A stretch of 64,000 nucleotides of DNA, taken from the NCBI RefSeq assembly GCF_000314005.1, contig NZ_JH980292.1:186001-250000 (forward strand), given 5' to 3'. The position numbers were made by a program, and so were the translations under genes. Of the stretch, positions 28,101 to 37,128 are shown in pieces. This stretch comes from Spirulina subsalsa PCC 9445. Lineage in GTDB: Bacteria; Cyanobacteriota; Cyanobacteriia; Cyanobacteriales; Spirulinaceae. The first letter of the stretch is position 1; every line of letters starts with the position of its first letter. The notes beneath the pieces are model-generated. The model was not told where the DNA came from. It made no database searches and saw nothing but the letters and a program-made list of their open reading frames with translations.

Positions 28101-30701
28101 CGCGTCCCCGTTGAACTGACTGGGATGCTGATCACCGGGAGGGATGGGCAACAATATATTTGGTCGATGATTGCTGATATTAGTCAACGCAAACAAGCCG
28201 AAACCGCCATCAAAGACAGTCAACTCCGACTACAACTCGCCCTAGAATCCTCCAATATTGGGCTGTGGGATTGGAATCTCCAGACCAATGAGGTGCTGTT
28301 TGATAACCAGTGGAAACGGTTACTCGGTTATACAGAGCATGAATTTGAGACTCATGTCAGTGAGTGGGCAAGTCGCGTCCATCCTGAAGATTTAGAAGCT
28401 GTAAATGCCGACATGAGGCAACACTTACAGAAACAAACCCCCATTTATGACAATCAACATCGCATCCGTTGCCAAGATAACTCCTATAAGTGGATTGGTG
28501 CAAAAGGGCGTGTAGTGGAATGGGACGGGGCAGGCAATCCGGTTCGCTTTATTGGGACCTTTAGTGATATTAGCGATCGCAAACAAGCTGAACTCAGACT
28601 GATTGAACTCAGTCAGCAACTGCAAAAAGCCCAGGAAGTTGCCCATCTCGGTTATTGGTCTTTTGATCTGGCGACCCAAAAAATTACCTGGTCAGAAGAA
28701 GTCTTTAAGATATTTAGTCATCCCTTAGAGCAAGGAGAACCTAGCTTTGAGGAACATCTCCAACAAGTTTACCCCGAAGATCGCGCCTACTTCCTAGAGC
28801 GAGTGGCTGCCGCTAATCAAGGCATTCCCCAAACCTTTGATTTTCGGACACTGAGACCTGATGGGACGCTTCGCTATATCAACAGTCGGATTGAATTGGA
28901 ATTTCAGGATGAACAGGTCGTGCGGATGTTCGGTGTGGTCATGGACATCACCGAGCGCCGGGTGGCGGAACTGGAACTCGAACGCTTCTTTACCATTGCC
29001 CTTGACCTCCTGTGCATCGCCGATCTGGAGGGGCATTTCCTCCGCCTTAATCAAGCTTGGGAAAATATTCTGGGTTATCCCGTAGGGGAGTTAGAAGGTC
29101 GAGTCTTCCTAGAGTTTGTTCATCCTGACGATTTAGCCCCCACCCTCGCGGCTATTTCCAACCTAGAGGAGGGGGAAACTATTATTAGATTCACCAATCG
29201 TTATCGCACGAAATCAGGCAGCTATCGTCATATTGAATGGCTCTCTGTTCCCCAAGGGGATTTGATTTATGCCGCCGCACGGGATATTACTGAACGGGTG
29301 GAAGCCCAAGCTCAAATTGAATCCCTGCTCAGTCGGACTCAACTCCTGAACGCTCTAAGCCATGAAATTCGACAATATTTAGACTTAGATCAGATTATTC
29401 AGAGGGCGGTTGAGGTGATTTTTGAGGAGGTTGGGGTCGATATTTGCGCCTTTACTGACTACAGAGAAAAGGACGGTCATCCCTATGTGGAAATCGTGGC
29501 AGAAAAACGCCATCCTGAAATGCTGAGTTGGTTAGGGGTTTATGATGCAATGGAATATCCTGACTATTATGAGGCTTTACGGAACAATCGAATCTTTACC
29601 TTTAACCGAAAAAATCTAGGGGAAGATTATGATCAGGGGATTCATGAGTTCTGTGAGTCAATGGGGGTGAATCTGTACCTGATGGTGCCGATTCGGACGT
29701 TGGAGAATATTTCCTGCTTAGAAATGGGCAGAATTGATGCCAGTCGGGAGTGGCGACCCGATGAACTGGAGTTGCTGGAAAGTCTGGCGACACAAATTGC
29801 GATCGCCCTGCAACAAGCCGACCTCTATCAAACCGCCCAGCAGCGCACCGCAGAACTACAATCTGCCTATCAGGAGTTGCAAGAGACTCAAGTGCAACTA
29901 ATTCAAGCGGAAAAAATGTCCAGTTTGGGTCAATTAGTGGCAGGGATTGCCCATGAAATCAACAACCCCATTAGTTTCATTTATGGCAATGTGAAACCCC
30001 TAGAAGACTATGCCGAGAGCTTATTAGATATTCTCGAACGTTACCAAGACATCTATCCTCAGCCGCCAGAAGAACTGAGCGAGTTGCTTGAAGAGTTGGA
30101 TCTACCTTTCATCCGGGAAGATTTACCCAAAATGCTCCAGTCTATGAAAACCGGAGCCGCTCGGATTCGAGATATTGTTAAGTCTCTCCGCACCTTTTCC
30201 CGGTTAGATGAAGCCGATTTAAAAGACGTGGATCTTCATGAAAATATAGATAGCACGGTGATGATTTTGCAGAATCAGTTCAAAGGAAAAGCTGGAAAAT
30301 CAGACATTGAAATTATTCGGAACTATGGCAATTTACCTCTAGTTCAATGTTATATCGGCTTGCTTAATCAAGTGTTTATGAATTTGCTGGTTAATGCCGT
30401 TCAAGCTATAGAAGAACGACGAACCCTTGAGGGGAATCCCACCTATCTGGGGGTGATTACGATTACCACAACCCTGGAAGAATCTGGGGCGGTTTGTATC
30501 TCATTTGAAGATAATGGTTGGGGTATGAGTGATAAAGTGAAGGCGAAAATTTTTGAACCCTTTTTCACGACAAAACCCGTCGGTTCTGGTACCGGGATGG
30601 GCTTACCCACCAGTCATCAAATTGTGACTAAATATCATAAAGGTGAGTTAATTTGCCATTCTACATTAGGAGAGGGGACAAGGTTTATAGTCCGCTTCTA
30701 A
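25137..30701 (+). CDS. Giant multi-PAS/GAF sensor histidine kinase
   Basis: Soluble histidine kinase of 1,854 aa. I count about eleven PAS domains in tandem (roughly residues 14-1390), many ending in the PAC-type signature MDITERVEMERANRENE or similar, then a GAF domain at about 1405-1580. A helical linker (AELQSAYQELQETQVQLIQ) leads to HisKA with AGIAHEINNP, and an HATPase with NQVFMNLLVNAVQA, FEDNGWGMS and GTGMGLPTSHQIV. There is no receiver domain and no membrane helix. Several PAS modules are near copies of each other, also at DNA level (1,158-bp period). I chose ATG 25137; an upstream start at 25026 falls inside the structured leader. The signal and partner are unknown. Confidence 0.9.
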   Translation: MVLFNTPDTTHSQELLQHIPGAIYELWQHPDGHFSLPYASEQLRGIYGVSSLGLETDATPFFSSINAEDHPRVLESLQESAQGLSLWHSTHRVDSAEGNSLWVVTYATPERQPDGSTKWSGYLQNITDLKTTQTSTEKRLHRIVESLNDMVFMIAPDGTLTFLSPLVENILGYPLEEILYTPFTSLLHPEDQPSSLAVFQGILAGEWVQHHEYRIRHADGRYYWHSANLSPFEDETGETSCLGVSSFIHPRKQAELARQESELRLHLALEASNTGLWDWNLQTNEVKFNANWRGMLGYEEHEIANDLKEWKNRIHPQDLQGVYEAINRHLTGEVDFYQNEQRLLCKNGSYKWILDQGRVVEWDEARKPLRFIGTHTDISQRKQDEIQLKQLTHQLKKAQEVGNWGHWIYDVVSQKITWSEQVFRMFNHPLEQGEPSFEEHIEQIHPDDRILFLERITAATQGVPQAFEYRVERPDGTVGYLDSRIELEFQDELVVRMFAVVMDITERVEMERANRENEEKLRSLFELSPVGIVLNNMQGQFIEANPAITEITGYTLEELNQLSYLDLTPAEYQSEEARHLKSLKILGQYGPYEKEYIHKQGHRVPVELNGMLITRQDGQQYIWSMIADISQRKEAEARKIQQVNQELKLLENILEVVLAGYWDWDIPNNQEYLSPRFKWMLGYEDHELANSPESWQQLIWSEDLPKVFQNFEAHVQSQGKVPFYNEVRYHHKNGSIIWVLCSGQVIEWDEENNPLRMIGCHIDITQQKQTELALIELSNQLKKAQEVAHLGYWSFDLASQKITWSEQVFRMFSQPLEQGEPSFEEYIEKVHPQDRAFVLERVSAANQGIPQSFDHRILNPDGTVRHVEARIELEFQDEQVVRMFGVLMDITERVEMERANRENEAKLRSLFELSPVGIVLNNMQGQFIEANPAITEITGYTLEELNQLSYWDLTPAEYGEDEARKLELLKTTGRYGPYEKEYIHKQGHRVPVELTGMLITGRDGQQYIWSMIADISQRKQAETAIKDSQLRLQLALESSNIGLWDWNLQTNEVLFDNQWKRLLGYTEHEFETHVSEWASRVHPEDLEAVNADMRQHLQKQTPIYDNQHRIRCQDNSYKWIGAKGRVVEWDGAGNPVRFIGTFSDISDRKQAELRLIELSQQLQKAQEVAHLGYWSFDLATQKITWSEEVFKIFSHPLEQGEPSFEEHLQQVYPEDRAYFLERVAAANQGIPQTFDFRTLRPDGTLRYINSRIELEFQDEQVVRMFGVVMDITERRVAELELERFFTIALDLLCIADLEGHFLRLNQAWENILGYPVGELEGRVFLEFVHPDDLAPTLAAISNLEEGETIIRFTNRYRTKSGSYRHIEWLSVPQGDLIYAAARDITERVEAQAQIESLLSRTQLLNALSHEIRQYLDLDQIIQRAVEVIFEEVGVDICAFTDYREKDGHPYVEIVAEKRHPEMLSWLGVYDAMEYPDYYEALRNNRIFTFNRKNLGEDYDQGIHEFCESMGVNLYLMVPIRTLENISCLEMGRIDASREWRPDELELLESLATQIAIALQQADLYQTAQQRTAELQSAYQELQETQVQLIQAEKMSSLGQLVAGIAHEINNPISFIYGNVKPLEDYAESLLDILERYQDIYPQPPEELSELLEELDLPFIREDLPKMLQSMKTGAARIRDIVKSLRTFSRLDEADLKDVDLHENIDSTVMILQNQFKGKAGKSDIEIIRNYGNLPLVQCYIGLLNQVFMNLLVNAVQAIEERRTLEGNPTYLGVITITTTLEESGAVCISFEDNGWGMSDKVKAKIFEPFFTTKPVGSGTGMGLPTSHQIVTKYHKGELICHSTLGEGTRFIVRF
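26640..28200 (+). repeat. In-frame 1,158-bp internal repeat in the kinase gene
   Basis: The block beginning GAGATGGAGCGGGCTAATCG occurs at 26661 and again at 27819, 1,158 bp (386 codons) later, and about 170 bp stay almost identical at DNA level, far closer than the surrounding PAS modules. This points to recent in-frame duplication or gene conversion that changed PAS number. Confidence 0.8.
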
Positions 30702-30717
30702 GCGGGCATCCAAGACG

Positions 30718-30969
30718 ATGGGCAAGGGGGGAAAGCTCCATAAGGGGTTCTGCTCTAACACCTATCGAAAATGCCAGAACATCAACAACCAGATTAGCCA
30801 CATTGTATCTAAGCGGATTGTGCAGATAGCGACTAAGTTTAACAAAAATGTTGCGGAATTCCCCTTCCTCGCTTGCAGGGACCGGATGGACTTGACCACT
30901 AACTCCCAAAGCGAAAACCAAGCTAAAAAGGGCTGTGTTGCAAGAGAAAATTTGGGTCTTAGGAACTAG
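30718..30969 (+). pseudogene. TnpB-like transposase remnant
   Basis: The reading frame has YRKCQNINNQISHIVSKRIV then QIATKFNKNVAEF, which looks like the middle of a TnpB/RuvC-type protein (helix before the second catalytic strand). It then loses similarity. About 70 bp after it lies right-end-like element E. Together they look like a heavily decayed IS200/IS605-type insertion. The rest of the 590-bp gap (to 31287) has no gene that I can support. Confidence 0.5.
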
Positions 30970-31037
30970 GACTTCTGCCTGGGGAGGGAAGATAAGACTC
31001 GCTATATTTCGGTATAGAAAGCACTTCCCATTGAATC

Positions 31038-31080
31038 AGGAAGCTCCATCCTCGCGCCTAGGCAGGGTGGGGTAGTTCAC
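31038..31080 (+). repeat. Right-end-like hairpin (E)
   Basis: GGAAGCTCCATCCTCG pairs with CAGGGTGGGG around GCC/GGC, and the element ends GTAGTTCAC. The terminal TCAC resembles the ends of other elements in this window. It follows the TnpB remnant in the orientation expected for a right end. Confidence 0.6.
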
Positions 31081-31287
31081 TGCTGCTGCTATTGTCTTTG
31101 AGAACCTGAAGGGTTGGAGGGCGAAAGGGGGGCGGCGACGCTCCAACTTGCGCCAACGCTTTCATGGGTGACTCAAAGCCAAGATCCGGGACTACACGGT
31201 GGGAGAGCTTCATGAAAACGCATTTTATCAGCAACGAAATTATAATGGGAAAATTTGGCCAGTCCCCTAATGGAGTATCGCTAAATC

Positions 31288-31530
31288 ATGGCCCCAAATT
31301 TCCCCATCGGAACCCGTGTCCGTCTCATCAGTCGTCCTCCCTATTTCAAAACGGCCGACCCCATGCCCATGTTACGCCCCCCCGATTTAATTAAAATTGG
31401 GGAGGAGGGGATTGTCATGGATCGTCGTCCGGGGGATTATTGGGTCATTCGTTTTAACCGGGGTGCGGTGTTATTAGAAGCCCAATATTTGGAACTTGCT
31501 CCCCCGGTTTTCCCGGAGTCCGAGGGGTAA
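31288..31530 (+). CDS. sipA: SipA regulatory protein, copy 2
   Basis: Second copy of the 80-aa SipA protein, identical to copy 1 apart from Ala2. It stands directly before the complete multi-PAS hybrid kinase (72-bp gap), so this is probably the original arrangement. A kinase activator gene next to a kinase gene suggests functional coupling, although SipA's proven partner is NblS. The region upstream (TGGGAAAATTTGGCCAGTC) is only partly like that of copy 1, so the two copies may be expressed differently. Confidence 0.85.
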   Translation: MAPNFPIGTRVRLISRPPYFKTADPMPMLRPPDLIKIGEEGIVMDRRPGDYWVIRFNRGAVLLEAQYLELAPPVFPESEG

Positions 31531-31931
31531 AGAGCAGACTAGCTCTGCCTTACCTATAGATAGCCCGGAGGCGGGGGAATTTGGCAAAATAGAGCCATGC
31601 TATGCCATCGCTTATGAATATTTTTCCCCCGATTTCTGCTGAAAGTTTTGCTAATGGGTGTCCGGGAGTGACCCAACAAATCCTAGAGGTTTTGCCTTTG
31701 GGAGTGGCCTTACATGGAATCAACGGACAACTGGATTATTTAAACCCCGTGGCTCAGTCTTGGTTTAATCTCCAATTGGAACATCCCGTACCTTTAGCCG
31801 AGGTGAGTCAGGTTCTCCGATTATATTCGGCCTCGGGCGAGGAGTTAGATCCTAGGGAACAACGGGCTATTGAGCAGGCTTTAACCGGGCAAAGTGCAAC
31901 GGTTTGGGATCTCAAAACCCAGCACGGGGGA
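31288..31931 (+). repeat. Direct repeat R1, copy 2
   Basis: Counterpart of 23972-24616. Between the copies lie the kinase fragment, the structured leader, the 11-PAS kinase and the TnpB remnant. Recombination between the copies would delete or duplicate the 7.3-kb unit. Confidence 0.9.
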
Positions 31932-34900
31932 AAGAGCAAACACCTAAAATTAGAAGTCCATCCCCTGTGGGGAGAGGATAAACAGATCATTGGAGCGATC
32001 GCCTTTTTCCATGAGCTACCCTCCCCCCCAGAGCAGGAGGAGAACATTTTAGAGGGCCTCACGACTAATGTTCCTGCCGTCATCTATCGCTATCAAATCA
32101 ACGCCACAGGTCAAGATGCCATCACCTATATTAGTTCCCGTTGTCGAGACTTGTATGAACTGCACCCGGAAGAGATTTATCAAGATTCCAGTGTGTTATG
32201 GCATCTCATCCACCCGGAGGATATTCCCGCACTGGTAGAGTCGGTGGAAGAATCCCAACGCAGGCTAACCCCTTGGTTTACAGAACATCGGATTCAAACC
32301 GCCTCGGGGAAATTAAAATGGATTCAGGCTTTTTCTACCCCCCACCGCCAACCCAACGGGGACACGGTTTGGGATGGGATTATGATGGACATAACAGAAC
32401 GGAAACAAGCGGAAAAAGCCCTCCAAGAGAGTGAACAACGCTATGCCACCTTAGCGGATATTGCCCCGGTGGGCATTTTTCGCAATGATTTAGCAGGCAA
32501 CTGTATTTATAGCAATGAGTACAGTTTAAAGATCATTGGTCTGAGTGAGTCAGAAGCGTTAGGAAAAGGTTGGATTCGTGCCATGCACCCCGAAGATCGC
32601 GATCGCGTCCTCCAAGGGTGGCTTAACTTTATTCAGCAGGGAGAACCCTTTGCCTGTGAATACCGTTTTCTCCACCCCAATGGCACAATTATCTGGGTCT
32701 ATGGTCAAGCGGTGCCGGAACGGGACAGCGAGGGTTATATTACAGGTTATGTGGGGGTCTTAATGGATATTACCGCTCAAAAACAAACCACCCTCGCCCT
32801 AGAAGAAAAACAACATTTTATTGAACAAATCGCCAGCACTTCCCCCAACCTGATCTATATCTACGATCTCCAACTCCAGCGCAATATCTACGCCAATCGA
32901 GAAATCAGCCAATTGTTAGGCTACTCTCCCGAACAAGTGAGAGCAATGGGCAATAATCTATTTGCCGAGATTGTCCATCCAGAAGATCTCCCCCGAGTCG
33001 TTGCCCACCTTCAGGACTTTAGCGCAGCGTCAGAGGAGGAAGTGCGGGAGATTCAGTACCGCATTCGTCATGGTAATGGGGCTTGGCGCTGGTTATGGAG
33101 TCGGGAGACTGTGTTTAAACGAGACGAAACCGGACGAGTTCAGCAAATTATCGGGGCTACTCAGGATATTACCCGCCACAAAGCCATTGAAGCCGCCCTG
33201 ATGGCTTCTGAAAGCCGTAGTCAGGCTATTTTATCGGCGATCCCCGATTTAATGTTACGGGTGCGCGTAGATGGTCAATGTTTAGATTATTTACCCCCTG
33301 AAGACTCCTCTGCTCAGTGTTTTCTGCCCATTGACAGCCATCTACGGGAAATTTTACCCCCTCCCTTATTCCAGCGTCAGATTGAGGCGATTCAACAGGC
33401 CATTACCACCGGGGAACTCCAAGTGTATGAACATGAACTCATCAAGGAAGGACGACCTTGTTATGAAGAGGTGCGCATTGCGGCCGTGAGTCTCAATGAA
33501 GCTTTAATTATTGTCCGGGATATTAGCGATCGCAAACAAGCCGAACTCCTCCTGCGCCAAAGTGAAGCCCGCTTTCGTCGCTTAACCGAAAATGTCCCCG
33601 GTGTCGTTTATCGCTATTACCGAGAAGACAACGGCCGGGATCGATTTACCTACGTTAGCCCCCGTTGTTTAGACCTGTTTGAAGTCCCCCCCTCCCCTAT
33701 CCTAGAAAATGCTCAAATCCTCTGGCAGATGATTCACCCCGATGATGCTAGAGTCATGCAGGAACGAGCGCCCCTAGCTGCACAAAACCTCACCCCTTGG
33801 CAGATTGATTATCGGATCATCACCCCCTCCGGTCAACAGAAATGGCTACAAAACTTTGCCTCCCCCGATGTCGCCCCCGATGGCACCGTATTCTGGGATG
33901 GGTTAGTCATTGATATTACCCAACGCAAAGCCGCCGAACAGTTAATTGCCGATTATAACCGCACCCTAGAGCAGAAAGTCCAAGAACGCACCCTAGCCCT
34001 AGAACAAGAAATCCTAGAACGAGAACGCATGGCACAGGCTCTCCAACAAAGTGAAACCCGCTTTCGAGCCATTTTTAATCAAGCCTTCCAGTTTGTGGGA
34101 CTCTTACAACCGGATGGGGTTTTACTCGAAGCCAATCAAACCGCCTTGGATTTTGCAGGCATCACCCTACAAGATGTAGTGAATCAGTATTTTTGGGATT
34201 GTTGGTGGTGGCAAGTGTCCCCAAAAGTTCAAGAGCAATTAAAACAGGCGATCGCCCAAGCCGCCCAAGGGGAGTTTATCCGTTATGAGGTGCAGGTTTG
34301 GGACAAAAACAAACAGGTGATCACCATTGACTTTTCCCTCCGTCCGATCTGCAATCCACAGGGAGAGGTGATGTTATTAATTCCAGAAGGACGAGATATT
34401 ACCAACTTAGTCGAAATTGAAGCCCAATTACGTCAGGCCAAGGAAGCCGCCGAAATGGCCAATCAAGCCAAGAATATTTTTATGGCGAATATGAGTCATG
34501 AGTTACGAACGCCCCTCAATGCCATTCTGGGGTTTTCCCGCTTAATGAGCCAAGATAGCAATTTATCCCCCAGTCAACAGGAAACCCTGCGCATTATTCA
34601 CCAAAGCGGGGATCATCTGCTGACTCTGATTAATCAAATTCTCGACCTCTCCAAAATTGAAGCCGGACAACTGACACGCCAAGATACCCCCTGTCATCTG
34701 CTCGATATATTAGGGCAATTAGAATCCTTATTCCGCCTCAAAGCCCAAGAACAAAACATCGCCCTCCAGTTCCAGATTGCCGATGATATCCCCCCTTATG
34801 TCTCTGTTGATGGGGGCAAGTTACGACAAGTGTTAACCAACTTGCTCCACAATGCCCTGAAATTTACCACCTGTGGGGGGGTGATATTGCGAGTTAAAAC

Positions 34901-35891
34901 TCTTAAATCCCAAAATCCAGTTCTTTTAGGCTTTGAAGTCCAAGATAGCGGGATTGGCATTGATGCCCGAGAAGTCGCCCGTTTATTCCAACCTTTTGAA
35001 CAATCCTATCATCAACCCCAAAACAACGAGGGAACAGGATTAGGGTTAACCATTTGTGAACAGTGTGTGCGCTTATTAGGGGGTCAAATGACGGTATTGA
35101 GTCAAGGTTATGCCTTTACCCCGCCCCATCAGTTGGAATCCTCTCCAGAAGCTCCCCCAATGGGAACCCTTTTCCGGTTTACGCTGCCCGTTTTGATCCC
35201 AACGGCCGCCGAAATCCGCTCCCTGACTGACCCTCAACTCCCCGACTCGGGCGCTCCCTACTCTATGTTAATTGTCGTGAGCGATTGCACCTGTTCTGAG
35301 GCGTTACAATCTTGGCTCAAACCCTTGGGTTGTCCACTGTACAGTACCAAAAACCCCGAAGAGGCGAACGCCCTCTCTCACCGCCATCATCCCGCTCTAA
35401 TCTGGTTAGAACTTGACCCCTCATCCCTCCATGATTATGACCTCATCAAAACCCTTCTCTCCACCACGGACTCCCCACCGACTCTCATTGTCCTGAGTCC
35501 TCTGTTATCCCTTGAACATCAAGACACCCTCCTCCGATTAGGTTGTTCCGATTTCCTCCGTCTTCCCCTGCAACGGCAAGATGTTCTGGCTATCCTAACT
35601 AAACATTTAGACTTGTCTCAACTGCCCCTTGACACCCTACCCAGTTCTCTGCTAGAGGTACAACCTTCTGAACATTTATCTTCCTTAAAAACCTCTGACT
35701 TAGCTCCCTTATCCCACCACTGGCGACAAGAGTTTGAAAAGGCTTTAATCGAAGGAGATCTAGAAAAAATGATCGGATTTATCGCAGAGATTCCCCCGGA
35801 AAATTATCAGCTTGCTCAATCTCTCTCCTCCTTAATCTCCGATTACCGCTTTGAGGAACTCTTAGGCCTGATGACCCATCTCAAGGATTGA
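31602..35891 (+). CDS. Multi-PAS hybrid histidine kinase with degenerate receiver
   Basis: Soluble kinase of 1,429 aa. Seven PAS domains are visible (near residues 20-100, 150-270, 280-395, 405-525, 535-640, 650-775 and 810-940), with a coiled coil YNRTLEQKVQERTLALEQE between the sixth and seventh. HisKA follows (FMANMSHELRTPLNAI, about 963-978), then an ATPase with LHNALKFT, DSGIGID and GTGLGLTICEQ. The C-terminal unit at about 1238-1345 has a receiver-like fold but the acceptor site reads LIWLELDP and the conserved Lys is missing (FLRLPLQ). A tail common in cyanobacterial hybrid kinases (SDYRFEELLGLM) closes it. The Met at codon 5 is an alternative start. Confidence 0.9.
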   Translation: MPSLMNIFPPISAESFANGCPGVTQQILEVLPLGVALHGINGQLDYLNPVAQSWFNLQLEHPVPLAEVSQVLRLYSASGEELDPREQRAIEQALTGQSATVWDLKTQHGGKSKHLKLEVHPLWGEDKQIIGAIAFFHELPSPPEQEENILEGLTTNVPAVIYRYQINATGQDAITYISSRCRDLYELHPEEIYQDSSVLWHLIHPEDIPALVESVEESQRRLTPWFTEHRIQTASGKLKWIQAFSTPHRQPNGDTVWDGIMMDITERKQAEKALQESEQRYATLADIAPVGIFRNDLAGNCIYSNEYSLKIIGLSESEALGKGWIRAMHPEDRDRVLQGWLNFIQQGEPFACEYRFLHPNGTIIWVYGQAVPERDSEGYITGYVGVLMDITAQKQTTLALEEKQHFIEQIASTSPNLIYIYDLQLQRNIYANREISQLLGYSPEQVRAMGNNLFAEIVHPEDLPRVVAHLQDFSAASEEEVREIQYRIRHGNGAWRWLWSRETVFKRDETGRVQQIIGATQDITRHKAIEAALMASESRSQAILSAIPDLMLRVRVDGQCLDYLPPEDSSAQCFLPIDSHLREILPPPLFQRQIEAIQQAITTGELQVYEHELIKEGRPCYEEVRIAAVSLNEALIIVRDISDRKQAELLLRQSEARFRRLTENVPGVVYRYYREDNGRDRFTYVSPRCLDLFEVPPSPILENAQILWQMIHPDDARVMQERAPLAAQNLTPWQIDYRIITPSGQQKWLQNFASPDVAPDGTVFWDGLVIDITQRKAAEQLIADYNRTLEQKVQERTLALEQEILERERMAQALQQSETRFRAIFNQAFQFVGLLQPDGVLLEANQTALDFAGITLQDVVNQYFWDCWWWQVSPKVQEQLKQAIAQAAQGEFIRYEVQVWDKNKQVITIDFSLRPICNPQGEVMLLIPEGRDITNLVEIEAQLRQAKEAAEMANQAKNIFMANMSHELRTPLNAILGFSRLMSQDSNLSPSQQETLRIIHQSGDHLLTLINQILDLSKIEAGQLTRQDTPCHLLDILGQLESLFRLKAQEQNIALQFQIADDIPPYVSVDGGKLRQVLTNLLHNALKFTTCGGVILRVKTLKSQNPVLLGFEVQDSGIGIDAREVARLFQPFEQSYHQPQNNEGTGLGLTICEQCVRLLGGQMTVLSQGYAFTPPHQLESSPEAPPMGTLFRFTLPVLIPTAAEIRSLTDPQLPDSGAPYSMLIVVSDCTCSEALQSWLKPLGCPLYSTKNPEEANALSHRHHPALIWLELDPSSLHDYDLIKTLLSTTDSPPTLIVLSPLLSLEHQDTLLRLGCSDFLRLPLQRQDVLAILTKHLDLSQLPLDTLPSSLLEVQPSEHLSSLKTSDLAPLSHHWRQEFEKALIEGDLEKMIGFIAEIPPENYQLAQSLSSLISDYRFEELLGLMTHLKD

Positions 35892-35918
35892 TCTTCTTGA
35901 CCTCTTCCGGGCTTAACG

Positions 35919-35937
35919 TGACATCCTCCCGACACCA
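35919..35937 (-). repeat. Half right-end element (tail only)
   Basis: On the minus strand this reads GGTGTCGGGAGGATGTCAC, the exact tail of elements A and G, without the left half of the hairpin. It lies in the 1.24-kb gap between the hybrid kinase and the next gene. Confidence 0.6.
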
Positions 35938-36292
35938 AATCCATCCGGTATAGGTCTGTGTAGATTAATGACCACAGAGCCTAGCTTAGGGAGTCTCAAT
36001 TGATATCCAGTTACAGGGTTTTCCCTGAATTGAGGAAAGTTAATCGACCGAAACTGAACATATTTCTTAAACCGGGGAAAACCAAATTATATACCCCTCG
36101 ACAGATTTCTAGCCAGTCAAGTAATTCTTTTTCTTGACTGGCATCTGGATAAATTCTGTAGCAATAGTTGAGGTTTAACACGAATAATAGCTGATTGACC
36201 TGAACCTATTATACAATATCTAGGGATAAATCGTCACTCCCTAGTAATTGTTTGTTAATTTTCGGGGCATCGAACCCCTCAATTAACCGTCT

Positions 36293-36340
36293 TTCTTCCC
36301 GACACTGACATTCTTACAGTGCGGGGCTTCCCGACGATGA
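36293..36340 (-). repeat. Right-end-like hairpin (F)
   Basis: On the minus strand: TCATCGTCGGGAAGCCCCGC, ACTGTAAGAATGTCAGTGTC, GGGAAG. CACTG/CAGTG and CCCG/CGGG form the stem with one bulge. Its first 33 bases match element G exactly, including the CGTTAGCTC upstream of the stem. Confidence 0.65.
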
Positions 36341-36791
36341 GCTAACGCTCTAATGGGAGTCGCTCAGAAAATCCCTCAATATTTCTGACTCTTCAACGCC
36401 TCAAGATAACAGGAAGCCATCTCCGTAAAATTAGGGATTGCTAACGCTTGAATTATTCGTGATCATGTAACAGGTTTAGAAAAAATGTAGCATTCTGGGT
36501 TCACTTGGGTTAGAATAGGAGTGGCTGGCTTCTGATTTTGTTTTTAAGAACCGTTTCTATTTTAGATTTTGCTAACTTTCATTGTATTAACAGCGATTGT
36601 ATTAACATCTATTCCCTTCGCTTATTTGCTAACACTATTCATCTGTATAGTAGCTAGCCCAACAAGCTTTTTAGTCGCTTGATAGTTGCTCTCATCATTC
36701 TCTGTTTAAGGGGTTATTATGAATCTACTATGTAGACTATTGAACCTCAGCTTTTTGATAGGTTTTACCCCGTGGTTTAACTTTAAAAAAA

Positions 36792-36964
36792 TGGCTGGAG
36801 ATTCCCTGTCTCGCCACTGTAGTAGGGTGTTTCACATGAGTATGACATCCTTAAGAGGTAGCCTCTTAGGCACTCTTCCGTTCCATCGGAAATCACCCGC
36901 CTTATTGTTGTAGTGATCCCTAGGGTTCATCCATGGTTTTCAGCCCAATGCTGATGGACTACCC
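36792..36964 (+). ncRNA. Candidate structured leader upstream of the diguanylate cyclase gene
   Basis: Hairpins in order: TGGC-GAGA/TCTC-GCCA (36792-36816); a possible three-way junction closed by GGGTG (36825-36829) with CACCC (36894-36898), holding TAAGAGG/CCTCTTA (36852-36868) and TTCCG/CGGAA (36876-36891); then GGGT..TCCAT..CAGC/GCTG-ATGGA..ACCC (36923-36964). The gene starts 165 nt later. There is no good reading frame in the region. Sequence does not match the c-di-GMP-I consensus I know. It may be a riboswitch-like leader or a free RNA. The other part of the gap (35892-36790) holds only element F and its half copy. Confidence 0.45.
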
Positions 36965-37128
36965 CGTACCTTGCGAATCGTGATAGCACCTAAAGATAAC
37001 ACTTGCCGCGGGGCTATCCCTGAAGTCAATGAGTAACAATCCAAAAGACCTTACGTTAAGATGACAGGAGATCCTAGCCTGTAATCATTGAACCTCAAGT
37101 GTTTCTGTTCACGTTCTGCTAAAACAAG

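Noticed and set aside
36250-36280. tRNA T-arm-like GGGGTTCGATGCCCC
   Set aside because: No acceptor, D or anticodon stem can be built around it.
36719-36913. 64-aa reading frame in the 1.24-kb gap
   Set aside because: It runs through the hairpins of the structured leader and resembles no protein; the RNA reading is better.
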